This document shows positions 1 through 9,700 of a stretch of 64,000 nucleotides of DNA, in pieces (the stretch's first letter is position 1; each line of letters begins with the position of its first letter). A model generated the notes under the pieces. It did no database searches. It worked only from the letters and a program-made list of their open reading frames with translations, and had not been told where the DNA came from. The translations under genes and the position numbers were made by a program. This DNA comes from Cryobacterium mannosilyticum (lineage in GTDB: Bacteria > Actinomycetota > Actinomycetes > Actinomycetales > Microbacteriaceae). Location of the stretch: assembly GCF_004402705.1 (NCBI RefSeq), contig NZ_SOFM01000023.1, positions 57,447 to 121,446 on the forward strand. The letters run 5' to 3'.

Positions 1-969
1 TCCGGGCTCGCGGTTCGGGTCGAGCTTGTCGACCAGGCGCATCATATCGTCGGCCGATGTGGTCGGGCCGAGCTTGACCCCGATCGGGTTGCGCACCCGC
101 GAGAGGAAGTCCACGTGCGCCCCGTCGAGTTCCCGGGTGCGTTCGCCGATCCAGATGAAGTGCGCCGAGGTGTTGTACGGCGTGCCGGTACGGGAGTCGA
201 TCCGCGTCATCGGGCGCTCGTAGTCCATCAGCAGCCCCTCATGGCTGGTGTAGAACTCGGTGCGACGCATCGCCTCGAAGTCGGCGCCGCAGGCGATCAT
301 GAACTTGATGGCCCGGTCGATCTCCTTGGCCACCTTCTCGTAGCGCTGGTTCGCCGGGTTCGCCGCGAAGCCCTGGTTCCAGCTGTGCACCTGACGCAGG
401 TCGGCGAATCCACCCTGGGTGAACGCGCGGATGAGATTGAGGGTGGATGCCGCGGTGTGGTAGCCCTTGACCAGGCGGGCCGGGTCGGCCTCGCGCGATT
501 CGGGAGTGAAGTCGTAGCCGTTGACGATGTCGCCGCGGTAGGCCGGCAGGGTGACGTCGCCCCGGGTCTCGAAGTCGCTGGAGCGCGGCTTGGCGAACTG
601 GCCGGCCATCCGCCCCATCTTGATCACGGGCATGGACGCGCCATAGGTGAGCACCACGGCCATCTGCAGCACGGTCTTGACCCGGTTGCGAATCTGCTCG
701 GCGGTCGCGCCGCTGAAGGTTTCGGCACAGTCACCGCCCTGCAGCAGGAAGGCCTCACCGTTGGCGGCCTGGGCCAGCCGGTCCCGCAGGATGTCGACCT
801 CGCCCGCGAAGACGAGCGGCGGCTGCGTCGACAGTTCAGCGGATGCCGCGGCCACGGCCTCGGAGTCGGGCCAGGTCGGCTGCTGCTTGATCGGCAGTGT
901 GCGCCAATAGTCCAGGCCAGCGATCACAGATCGATCTGCGACAACGACTGGTTCGGTAGGGTCTACCAC
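1..969 (-). CDS. aroG: class II 3-deoxy-7-phosphoheptulonate synthase, N-terminal part
   Basis: First enzyme of the shikimate pathway, condensing phosphoenolpyruvate and erythrose 4-phosphate in the cytosol. The 323 visible codons read as a plant-type (class II) DAHP synthase: LPIKQQPTWPD near the start, LQGGDCAETF around residue 70, RMAGQFAKPRS near 125, and YHTAASTLNLIRAF. The gene runs off the left edge; the family is about 450-460 aa, so roughly the last 130 residues are missing. The start is a GTG with AGGA 8 nt upstream. It follows the plsC-type gene on the same strand after 108 bp. Confidence 0.95.
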   Translation of the reverse strand, partial: MVDPTEPVVVADRSVIAGLDYWRTLPIKQQPTWPDSEAVAAASAELSTQPPLVFAGEVDILRDRLAQAANGEAFLLQGGDCAETFSGATAEQIRNRVKTVLQMAVVLTYGASMPVIKMGRMAGQFAKPRSSDFETRGDVTLPAYRGDIVNGYDFTPESREADPARLVKGYHTAASTLNLIRAFTQGGFADLRQVHSWNQGFAANPANQRYEKVAKEIDRAIKFMIACGADFEAMRRTEFYTSHEGLLMDYERPMTRIDSRTGTPYNTSAHFIWIGERTRELDGAHVDFLSRVRNPIGVKLGPTTSADDMMRLVDKLDPNREPG

Positions 970-1077
970 TGGGCTAGTCCTGTTTTCTCTTAGGTGGCAC
1001 GCGGGAAAACTGCCTGCCGGGGCTGGGATTGTGGCCGGTTGCGGCCTCGGAATCTGGGCGAAACCAATGACGCGAGC

Positions 1078-1767
1078 TTATCGCGAAAGGCTTGCCCGCT
1101 TTTCTTTCACGCTGGTGGCGTAGACGTCCACGTACTCCTGGGTGCTCAGCCGCTGCAGTTCGTACATCAGCTCGTCGGTGATCGAGCGGAGCACGAACCG
1201 GTCGCCCTCCATGCCGTCGAACCGGCTGAAGTCCAGTGGCGTGCCGATGACGACTCCGATCCGGCGCACCTTCGGGATGCGGGTCCCGGTCGGCATGGCC
1301 TTCTCGGTGTCGATCATCGCCACCGGGATCACCGGCACGCCGGCCTCGAGCACCATCCGGGCCACCCCGGTGCGGCCGCGGTACATCTTCGCGTCGGGGC
1401 TGCGCGTGCCCTCCGGGTAGATGCCGAGCACGCCGCCGCCGGCGAGCACGCGCAGGCCGGTGTTGAGGGAGTCCTCCGACGCCTTGCCGCCCGACCGGTC
1501 GATGGGGAGCTGCCCGGTGGCCTTGAAGAACTGGCGCGTGGCCCAGCCCTTGAGACCCTTGCCGGTGAAATACTCGCTCTTGGCCAGGAAGACGACCCGC
1601 CGCGACACGACCAGCGGCAGGAACACCGAGTCGATGAAGGACAGGTGGTTGCTGGCGAGGATCACGCCGCCCTCTTTGGGGATGTTCTCCAGCCCGACCA
1701 CCCAGGGCCGGAAGATACCGAGCACCAGCGGACCGATGACAATGTTCTTCATGAACCAATAAAACAT
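1078..1767 (-). CDS. plsC: 1-acyl-sn-glycerol-3-phosphate acyltransferase family protein
   Basis: Membrane-associated acyltransferase expected to transfer an acyl chain to lysophosphatidic acid in phospholipid synthesis. The HX4D catalytic motif is NHLSFID (H41, D46) and the substrate-binding motif is YPEGTRS near residue 119. A hydrophobic N-terminal segment (MFYWFMKNIVIGPLVLGIF) could anchor it. The ATG was chosen because GGAGGGA lies just upstream; a longer frame would overlap the upstream kinase gene. 229 aa is normal for the family. The upstream ROK gene ends 28 bp away, suggesting co-transcription. The exact acyl acceptor is not determined by sequence. Confidence 0.9.
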   Translation of the reverse strand: MFYWFMKNIVIGPLVLGIFRPWVVGLENIPKEGGVILASNHLSFIDSVFLPLVVSRRVVFLAKSEYFTGKGLKGWATRQFFKATGQLPIDRSGGKASEDSLNTGLRVLAGGGVLGIYPEGTRSPDAKMYRGRTGVARMVLEAGVPVIPVAMIDTEKAMPTGTRIPKVRRIGVVIGTPLDFSRFDGMEGDRFVLRSITDELMYELQRLSTQEYVDVYATSVKEKRASLSR

Positions 1768-1795
1768 TGGGCTCCCTCCGTTGGACTCCCTGAGC

Positions 1796-2743
1796 CTACT
1801 TCGTGAAAACGTGCTTCCGCGCGAGGTCGGCCGCTCCGACCACGCCGGCATCGTTCACGAGCTGGGCGATGGCGAACTCCGCCTCCGGGTGGTAACCCCG
1901 GGCCGGGAGGTTCTCCAGGTAGGCGGCGCGGATCGGATCCAGCAGCAGGTCGCCGGCGTCGGCGACTCCGCCGCCGAAGACGAAGATCTGCGGGTCGAGC
2001 ACGGCGGCCAGGCTGGCACAGGCCTGGCCGAGCGAACTGCCAAGTTGGCGCAGCGCGGCCAGCGCGCCGTTGTCGCCGTCCTGGATCAACCGGCCGACGT
2101 CCTTGCCGGTGAGCTTGCCCTTCCCCTTGCGGGCGGCGGCGAGGCCCTGGCCGATTCCGCCGGCATCCGCCAGTTCGTTGGCAATCCGCAGCAGGGCCCG
2201 GCCGGACCCGTACTGCTCGATGCAGCCCTGGGCTCCACAGCCGCAGGAGCGCCCGTTCGGGACGATCCGCAGGTGCCCGAGCTCAGCGGCGCAGCCGAAG
2301 CCGCCGCGGAAGAGCCGGTTCTCGGAGATGATCGCGCCGCCGACGCCGGTGCCGATGGTGAGCATGACCATGTCGCTGTACATCTGGCCGGCGCCGAAGC
2401 TGAATTCCGCCCAGCCGGCTGCGTTGGCGTCGTTCTCGATCAGGATCGGCATGTCGAGTCGAGCTTCGAGGGTGGCGCGGAGAGGTTCGTGGCGCCAGTT
2501 GACGTTCGGGCCGTAGTAGACGACCGACTGGGCTGCGTCGATGAACCCGGCGGCGGCGATTCCGGCAGCGACGACCTCCTCGCCTTCGGCGAGGCCGGTG
2601 ATCATCTCGACGACGGCATCCTCGATGCCGCGCGGGTCGCTGGCCGTGGTGGGGCGGCGATCGGAACGGATGATCGTCCCGAACTCGTCGACGAGGGCGG
2701 CGGCGATCTTGGTGCCACCGATATCAATCCCAATCGCGTGCAC
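1796..2743 (-). CDS. glk: ROK-family glucokinase
   Basis: Cytosolic sugar kinase that phosphorylates glucose with ATP. The ROK hallmarks are all present: N-terminal phosphate loop DIGGTK (residues 7-12), ENDANAAGWAEF with the catalytic Asp, AELGHLR, and the zinc-binding CGCGAQGCIEQYGSG. 315 aa is the expected length for actinobacterial glucokinases. The start is GTG with a weak purine-rich stretch before it. It is divergent from the acyl-CoA ligase gene and probably co-transcribed with the plsC-type gene downstream. Preference for ATP over polyphosphate cannot be settled from sequence. Confidence 0.9.
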   Translation of the reverse strand: MHAIGIDIGGTKIAAALVDEFGTIIRSDRRPTTASDPRGIEDAVVEMITGLAEGEEVVAAGIAAAGFIDAAQSVVYYGPNVNWRHEPLRATLEARLDMPILIENDANAAGWAEFSFGAGQMYSDMVMLTIGTGVGGAIISENRLFRGGFGCAAELGHLRIVPNGRSCGCGAQGCIEQYGSGRALLRIANELADAGGIGQGLAAARKGKGKLTGKDVGRLIQDGDNGALAALRQLGSSLGQACASLAAVLDPQIFVFGGGVADAGDLLLDPIRAAYLENLPARGYHPEAEFAIAQLVNDAGVVGAADLARKHVFTK

Positions 2744-2917
2744 AGCGAACTTCTTTCGTAGGTGTGGCCGGGGGAAATACGCCGCGGGGCGATCAGGGAT
2801 GCCGGGGCGTCCCCTCTAGAGTGTAGTGAACCAGCACCCTGCCAGACGAAACGTCCACGACCGCCGGCCGACGCGGATAGAGTGGGCGCAAACCCGTCCG
2901 GTGCCAAAGGAGTTACC

Positions 2918-4750
2918 GTGAAACAGTTCGACCAGCCCGCAATCGTTCCCGCCGACCCTCAGGCCAACGTCACCGACCTCTTGGCCGCCCGCGTCGCGGC
3001 CACGCCTGACTCCGTGCTCTTCTCACTGCCCGTCAATGGTCAGTGGACGCCGGTCACGACCAGTGAGTTCCACCGTCAGGTGGTGGCGCTGGCCAAGGGC
3101 CTCGTCGCCAATGGGATCGAACCCGGCGACAAGATCGGCCTGATGTGCAAGACCAGGTATGAGTGGACGCTGATCGACTTCGCCGCGTGGTATGCCGGGG
3201 CCGTGCTCGTCCCGGTCTATGAGACCAGCTCCCCCATGCAGATCCAGTGGATCCTCGGCGATTCCGGTGCCACAGCCGTGATCCTCGAAACGGCAGACCA
3301 CTTCTCCCGGTTCGACGAGGTGCACCCTGACCTGCCGAGCATCCGGACCGTCTGGCAGATCGGCCTGGGCGACCTCGACAAGCTCGCCGCCTCCGGCACC
3401 GGTGTCACGGATGCCGAGATCGAGCGCCGCCGCAACCTCGCCGTGGGCGACGACATGGCCACGCTGATCTACACCTCCGGATCGACGGGCCGCCCGAAGG
3501 GTTGCGTGCTCACCCACTCCAACTTCGTGGAGACGACCCGCAACGCCTCGGTCGCGCTCAAGGAGGTCCTCGAGGACGAGAATGGAGCGTCCACGCTGCT
3601 CTTCATCACGACCGCGCACATCTTCGCCCGGTTTATCGCCGTGCTCTGCGTTCAGGCCGGAGTGCGGGTCGGCCACCAGCCGGATACCCGGCAGTTGCTG
3701 CCCGCGCTCGGCACGTTCAAGCCGACGTTCCTGCTGGCCGTCCCTCGCGTCTTCGAGAAGGTCTACAACTCGGCAGAGCAGAAGGCCGAGGCGGCCGGCC
3801 GCGGCAAGATCTTCGAGGCGGCGGCGCAGATCGCCGTCGACCACTCGATGCTCGTCGACCAGGGCAAACCGGTTCCGCTGATGACGAAGATCAAATTCGC
3901 CATCTTCGACCGCCTCGTCTACAGCAAGCTGCGCGCCGCGATGGGCGGCAACGTCAAGTACGCCGTGTCAGGATCCGCGCCCCTCGGCGCCCACCTCGGG
4001 CACTTCTACCACAGCCTCGGGATCAAGATCCTCGAGGGCTACGGCCTCACCGAGACCACCGCGCCGACCAGCGTCGGGCTCGCGACCAAGTTCAAGATCG
4101 GCACCGTCGGCCCACCCCTGCCCGGCGTCTCCGTGCGGATCATGGACGACGGCGAGATCGAGGTGAAGGGCGTCAACGTCTTCAAGGAGTACTGGAAGAA
4201 CCCCGCCGCGACCGCCGCCACGTTCGACGACGGCTGGCTCCGCACGGGTGACATCGGCGACTTCGACAGCGAGGGATTCCTCACCATCACCGGGCGCAAG
4301 AAGGAGATCATCGTCACGGCCGGCGGCAAGAACGTCGCCCCGGCCGCCCTCGAAGACCCGATTCGCTCCAATCCGCTGGTCGGGCAGGTCGTCGTGGTCG
4401 GTGACCGCAAGCCGTTCATCGCGGCCCTGGTCACGCTCGACCCTGACATGCTCGCGGTCTGGCTGAACAACAACGGCGAGGATGCCGGCATGTCACTGGC
4501 CGCGGCGGCCGTGAATCCGACGGTGGTCGCCGAGCTGCAGCGTGCGGTCGACCACGCCAACGATCACGTCTCCCGGGCCGAGTCGATCCGCAAGTTCATC
4601 GTGCTCAGCACCGAGCTCACCGAGGAGAACGGCTACCTGACTCCGAAGCTGAGCATCAAGCGGGACGTCATCCTCAAGGACTTCGCCGACGTCATCGAGG
4701 GCATGTACGCGGGTTCGCCGATCACCGAGAGCAACCCGCTGCGCGGCTGA
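2918..4750 (+). CDS. fadD15: long-chain-fatty-acid--CoA ligase (AMP-dependent)
   Basis: Activates long-chain fatty acids to acyl-CoA through an acyl-adenylate. The ANL-superfamily motifs are present: P-loop YTSGSTGRPKG near residue 185, GYGLTETT near 374, the hinge TGDIGDF near 447, and GRKKEIIVTAGGKN close to the C-terminal domain. Length (610 aa) fits FadD15-type synthetases of actinobacteria. GTG is chosen as start because AAGGAG sits 5 nt upstream; the reading frame is open further upstream but without family similarity. It is divergent from glk and convergent with def. Confidence 0.92.
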   Translation: MKQFDQPAIVPADPQANVTDLLAARVAATPDSVLFSLPVNGQWTPVTTSEFHRQVVALAKGLVANGIEPGDKIGLMCKTRYEWTLIDFAAWYAGAVLVPVYETSSPMQIQWILGDSGATAVILETADHFSRFDEVHPDLPSIRTVWQIGLGDLDKLAASGTGVTDAEIERRRNLAVGDDMATLIYTSGSTGRPKGCVLTHSNFVETTRNASVALKEVLEDENGASTLLFITTAHIFARFIAVLCVQAGVRVGHQPDTRQLLPALGTFKPTFLLAVPRVFEKVYNSAEQKAEAAGRGKIFEAAAQIAVDHSMLVDQGKPVPLMTKIKFAIFDRLVYSKLRAAMGGNVKYAVSGSAPLGAHLGHFYHSLGIKILEGYGLTETTAPTSVGLATKFKIGTVGPPLPGVSVRIMDDGEIEVKGVNVFKEYWKNPAATAATFDDGWLRTGDIGDFDSEGFLTITGRKKEIIVTAGGKNVAPAALEDPIRSNPLVGQVVVVGDRKPFIAALVTLDPDMLAVWLNNNGEDAGMSLAAAAVNPTVVAELQRAVDHANDHVSRAESIRKFIVLSTELTEENGYLTPKLSIKRDVILKDFADVIEGMYAGSPITESNPLRG

Positions 4751-4805
4751 GTCGGACGAACCGGTGGCTCAGCGCAGGTAGTTCAGCGGCAGGCAGCCCA
4801 ACGGC

Positions 4806-5297
4806 TCAGAACCAGGTGGACTGGCGGATCTCCTTCATGGCGGCCCGCCGGTTCTCCTTGTCGAGCCGGTCGAGGTAGAGCAGACCGTCGAGGTGGTCGG
4901 TCTCGTGCTGCAGCGCCTGCGCCATGATGCCGGTCCCGGACAGTTCGACCGGGTTGCCCTCGAGGTCGATGCCGGAGACGCGTGCGAACGGGAAGCGGCT
5001 GGTGGGGTACCACAGGCCGGGCACCGAGAGGCACCCCTCCTCGACGAGCTCGGGCTCGCCGGTCACCTCGACGACGACCGGGTTGATGATGTAGCCGATC
5101 ACGCCGTCGACGTTGTAGCTGAAGGCCCGCAGGTTGACGCCGATCTGTGACGCCGCCACGCCGGCACGGCCGGGGAGGCGCACGCTGTCGACCAGGTCGT
5201 CGACGAGGCCCCGCACCCGGGCATCGATGACGCCGATCGGGTCGGAGACGGTCTTGAGTACGGGATCTCCGAATAGTCGGATCTGGCGCTCGGGCAC
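4806..5297 (-). CDS. def: peptide deformylase
   Basis: Removes the N-formyl group from nascent proteins; a metallohydrolase. Motif 2 EEGCLSVPG supplies the metal Cys and motif 3 HETDHLDG supplies the two His and the catalytic Glu. Motif 1 reads GVAASQIG rather than the usual GLAAPQIG, a modest deviation. The GTG start (VPERQIRLFGDP) has GGAG 8 nt upstream; an ATG eight codons earlier (5321) has no Shine-Dalgarno sequence. The protein is 163 aa with this start. Confidence 0.92.
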   Translation of the reverse strand: MPERQIRLFGDPVLKTVSDPIGVIDARVRGLVDDLVDSVRLPGRAGVAASQIGVNLRAFSYNVDGVIGYIINPVVVEVTGEPELVEEGCLSVPGLWYPTSRFPFARVSGIDLEGNPVELSGTGIMAQALQHETDHLDGLLYLDRLDKENRRAAMKEIRQSTWF

Positions 5298-5372
5298 AGG
5301 GAAGACTCCAAGTCGGTTCATGCGGCGATTGCCGCGGTGACGGTGGCGCTGGTGCCGGCAGTGCGGGTCAGG

Positions 5373-6719
5373 TCAGACCGCGCGGTCGGCCGGCAGGCCC
5401 TCCACCACGAGGGCAGCGAGGGTTCTGGCCGCCAGCTGGGTGATCGGCTTGAGGTCGTTGTACGAGATCACGCTGCCGGCGGCCAGCTGCGGGTCGTACG
5501 GGATCCGCACGATCTCCCGCACCCTCGACCGGAAATGCGATTCGATCTCCTCGAGCTTGACCAGGTTGGTGCCCTGCGTCGCCGTGTTGAGGGCGACGAT
5601 GGCATTGCGCACCAGGTCGCCGTAGCCGTTGGCCTCCAGCCAGGTCAGGGTCTCCGAGGCGAGGCGGGCCTCGTCGACGCTGCCGCCGGAGACGATGACG
5701 ATCGAGTCCGCGCGCTGCAGGGTAGCGCGCATGACCGAGTGGACGATCCCGGTGCCGCAGTCGGTGAGCATGATCGAGTAATACCGGGCGGCGAGGTCGG
5801 CGACGACGTTGTAGTCGTTCTCATCGAACGCTTCGGAAAGGAGCGGGTCGGTGTCGGAGGCGAGAATGTCCAGCCGGGTGGCGTCGCGGGAGACCAGCGC
5901 GGAGAAGTCGGTGAAGCCTCCGATCGACGCGGCCTTCGACACCACGTCCCGCACGGTCGACCTGGTCTGCTTGCTGACCCGTTCGGAGAGCGTGCCGCGG
6001 TCGGGATTCGCGTCGACGGCGATGATCCGGTCCTCGCGGGCGTCGGCCAGGGCCATGCCGAGCAGCGCGGTGACGGTGGTCTTGCCGACGCCGCCCTTGC
6101 GGGTGAGGATCGGCACGAACCGGGTGCCACCTTCGAACTCGCGGCGGATGCGCTCGTCCATTGCGTTGTGGGCGCGAACCTTGGCCGAATCGCCGAGGTT
6201 CACCAGGTGCAGCGTCGCCGCGTAGACGAAGCTGTTCCAGGTGCCATGGGGCGGCGGCTTGGTTTTGCGGTTGACCGCGAGCAGACGGTCGGAGGTGAGC
6301 ATCGACGCCGACTCCGGCGCCGGGCCGTTCTCGGTGCGAAGACGCTCACGACGGGAGTGGGTGGCGGCGGAAGAATCGGCCGCCGGGACGGACAGCGCTG
6401 CGACGACGCCCGTCGCCGGGCGGGCGGCGCGGGCGGCGCGGGCGACGCCCGGCGTGCTGATCTCGACCGTGTGCGTGGCCGGGTGCGCGGCGGAATCCGC
6501 CGCCCGGGGGCCGCCGGACAGACCCGGACGGGTGCCGGTTACCGGCCGGGCGGAAAACGACGCATCCGCTCGCCCGTTCAGGTTGCCCGGAAGGGCGGCC
6601 GCCAGGTTCTGGATGGTGTGCGGCGGCAGTTCGCTGTTGTACTCGTCGCCGGGAACGGTGCCAGGCGACATGGAGGGTTCCTGGCCGGATTCCTCGTTGC
6701 CTGTGCGCTTATCTGACAA
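5373..6719 (-). CDS. MinD/ParA-family ATPase with long disordered N-terminus
   Basis: P-loop ATPase of the ParA/MinD superfamily. The deviant Walker A motif KGGVGKTT lies near residue 210, followed by VDANPDRGTL. The first roughly 190 residues are low-complexity and rich in Ala, Arg, Pro and Ser, likely disordered, then a stretch (TENGPAPESASMLTSDRLLAVNRK) leads into the ATPase domain. This arrangement resembles the EspI-type ATPases of mycobacterial type VII loci, but no ESX genes are nearby, so the role is unknown. It lies between def and pyc on the same strand. Family assignment is firm; cargo and function are not. Confidence 0.8.
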   Translation of the reverse strand: MSDKRTGNEESGQEPSMSPGTVPGDEYNSELPPHTIQNLAAALPGNLNGRADASFSARPVTGTRPGLSGGPRAADSAAHPATHTVEISTPGVARAARAARPATGVVAALSVPAADSSAATHSRRERLRTENGPAPESASMLTSDRLLAVNRKTKPPPHGTWNSFVYAATLHLVNLGDSAKVRAHNAMDERIRREFEGGTRFVPILTRKGGVGKTTVTALLGMALADAREDRIIAVDANPDRGTLSERVSKQTRSTVRDVVSKAASIGGFTDFSALVSRDATRLDILASDTDPLLSEAFDENDYNVVADLAARYYSIMLTDCGTGIVHSVMRATLQRADSIVIVSGGSVDEARLASETLTWLEANGYGDLVRNAIVALNTATQGTNLVKLEEIESHFRSRVREIVRIPYDPQLAAGSVISYNDLKPITQLAARTLAALVVEGLPADRAV

Positions 6720-6755
6720 AAGACCCGTCCCTTCGTCGATAGATCGGCCCCAATC

Positions 6756-9700
6756 CTAGCGCGGTCGCACCACCACGAGCAGATCGCCCGCATCCACCTG
6801 CTGGGTTTTGGGGATCGCGACCCGGTCCACGACGCCGCTGATGGGAGACGTGATCGCCGCTTCCATCTTCATCGCTTCGATCGACGCCACGCTCTGGCCG
6901 GCCTCGATGGTGTCCCCCTCCTCGACCTGCAGGGTGACCACCCCGGAGAACGGGGCTGCAACCTGGCCGGGCCGGTTCGCATCCGCCTTTTCCGCCGCCT
7001 TGGTGCTGACGGTGATGCTGCGGTCGCGCACGAAAACCGGGCGGAGCTGCCCGTTGAGGGTGGTCATGACGGTGCGCATGCCCTTGTCGTCCGCCTCACT
7101 GATGGCTTCGAGGCCCACGTACAGCCGCACGCCCCTCGCGATCTCGACGGCGTGCTCGGTGCCCTGCTGAAGGCCGTTGAGGTAGTCGACGGTGTCAAGC
7201 ACCGACAGGTCCCCGAACAGCTCGCGGATCTGCTCGTACTGGCGGGTCGGCGCCGGGAAGAGCAGCTGGTTGAGCATCGCCCGGCGGGTGAGGCTGTCCT
7301 TGTCGAGCGCGCCCCGCTCGTCGGCGGTGAGTTCGGTGACGCCGATGCGGATGTTGCGCCCGGCGAGCACCTTGCTGCGGAACGGTTCGGGCCAGCCGCC
7401 GGGCAGGTCGCCCAGTTCCCCGGCCATGAAGCCGATCACGGAGTCCGGCACGTCGTAGTTGCCCGGGTTCTCGGCGAAGTCGGCCGGGTCGGCGCGCACC
7501 GCGGCGAGGTAGAGGGCGAGGTCGCCGACCACCTTCGACGACGGAGTGACCTTCGGCACTCGGCCGAGGATGTTGTTCGCCGCGGCGTACATGTCCTCGA
7601 TCAGTTCGAAGTCGTCCGCCAGGCCGAGCGCGACCGCCTGGGTGCGCAGGTTGGAGAGCTGGCCGCCCGGGATCTCGTGGGTGTAGACCCGGCCGGTCGG
7701 CGCGCGGAGGCCCGATTCGAAGGGGTGGTAGACCCGGCGCACATCCTCCCAGTACGGCTCGAGGTCGCAGACGGCCTTGAGCGAGATGCCCGTGTCGCGT
7801 TCGGTATGGGCGAGGGCGGCGACGAGCGAGGAGGCGGACGGCTGGCTGGTGGTGCCGGCCATCGGAGCGCTGGCGACGTCGACCGCGTCGGCGCCGGCAC
7901 GTGCCGCGGCGAGCAGGGTGGCCAGCTGGCCGCCCGGCGTGTCGTGCGTGTGCACGTGTACCGGGAGGTCGAACCGTTCGCGGAGGGCGCCGACGAGCTT
8001 TTCGGCGGCCGCGGGGCGGAGTAGCCCGGCCATGTCCTTGATCGCGAGGATGTGCGCGCCGGACTCGACGATCTGTTCGGCCAGCCGCAGGTAGTAGTCC
8101 AGGGTGTACAGGGGTTCGGCAGGGTCGAGCAGGTCGCCCGTGTAGCAGAGTGCCACTTCGGCCACGCTGGTGCCGGTCGCGAGCACGGCGTCGATCGCCG
8201 GGCGCATCTGGGACACATCGTTGAGGGCGTCGAAGATGCGGAAGATGTCGACGCCGGTGTCGGCGGCTTCACGCACGAAGGCGTGGGTCACCTCGACCGG
8301 GTACGGCGTGTAGCCGACGGTGTTGCGGCCGCGGAGCAGCATCTGCACGTTGATGTTCGGCAGGGCCTCGCGCAGCGACGCGAGGCGTTCCCACGGGTCC
8401 TCGCCGAGGAAGCGCAGGGCCACGTCGTAGGTGGCTCCACCCCAGGCCTCGATCGAGAGCAGCTCCGGGGTCATCCGTGCCACGTAGGGGGCGACCGCGA
8501 CGAGGTCGCGGGTGCGCACCCGCGTCGCCAGCAGCGACTGGTGCGCGTCCCGGAAGGTCGTGTCCGTCACGGCGAGGGCCTTCTGCGCACGCAGGTCGGC
8601 GGCGAAGCCCGCCGGACCGAGCAGCTGGAGGCGCTGGCGTGAGCCGGCCGGGGCCGCAATGGACAGGTCGAGCTTGGGCAGCTTCTCGGCCGGGTTCAGC
8701 AGCGTGATCGGCACGCCGTTGGGCTTGTTGACCGTGACGTCGGCCAGCCAGTTCAGGATCTTCGTGCCGCGGTCCTTCGAGGCCCGGCCGCGGAGCAGTT
8801 CCGGTCGCTCGTCGATGAAGGAGGTGCTCAGGTTGCCGGCGGCGAAGTCGGGGTCGTCGAGCACCGCCTGCAGGAAAGAGATGTTCGTCGACACTCCGCG
8901 GATGCGGAACTCGGCCAGGGCGCGCTTGGACCGGGTCACGGCGGAGGGGAAGTCACGGCCGCGGCAGGTGAGCTTGGCGAGCATCGAGTCGAAGTGCGGG
9001 CTGATCTGGGCGCCGGGGTTGATGGTTCCGCCGTCGAGGCGCACACCGGCACCGCCGGGCGAGCGGTAGGTGGTGATCTTGCCGGTGTCCGGCCGGAATC
9101 CCATAGTGGGGTCTTCCGTCGTGATCCGGCACTGCAGCGCTGCGCCGCGAAGCTGGATCTTGTCCTGGGTCAGGCCGAGGTCGGCAAGGGTCTCCCCCGC
9201 GGCGATACGGATCTGGGCGACGACGAGGTCGACATCCGTCACCTCCTCGGTGACGGTGTGCTCGACCTGGATTCGCGGGTTCATCTCGATGAACACGTGC
9301 TGGCCGGCCCGTTCGCCGACGGTGTCGAGAAGGAACTCGACCGTTCCCGCGTTGACATAGCCGATCGACTTGGCGAAGGCGACCGCGTCCGCGTAGAGGC
9401 GCTGGCGGATCTCGTCGGAGAGGTTCGGCGCCGGGGCGATCTCGATGACCTTCTGGTGGCGGCGCTGCACCGAGCAGTCGCGTTCGAACAGGTGCACGGT
9501 GGCGCCGGTCGTGTCGGCGAGGATCTGCACCTCGATGTGGCGGGGCCGCAGCACCGCCTGCTCGAGGAACATGGTCGGGTCGCCGAAGGCGCTGTTGGCC
9601 TCCCGCATCGCCTCCTCGAGGGAGCCGCGGAGCTCGCTCATCTTGGCGACCCGGCGCATGCCGCGCCCGCCGCCGCCGGCGACGGCCTTGGCGAAGATGG

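Noticed and set aside
1033..1046. Small GGCCG/CGGCC stem after the plsC-type gene
   Set aside because: Five-bp stem only; stems of this size occur by chance often at this GC content.
5337..6716. 459-codon plus-strand open frame opposite the MinD-like gene
   Set aside because: Composition is typical of an antisense GC-rich shadow and there is no recognisable domain; the minus-strand frame has a full ATPase.
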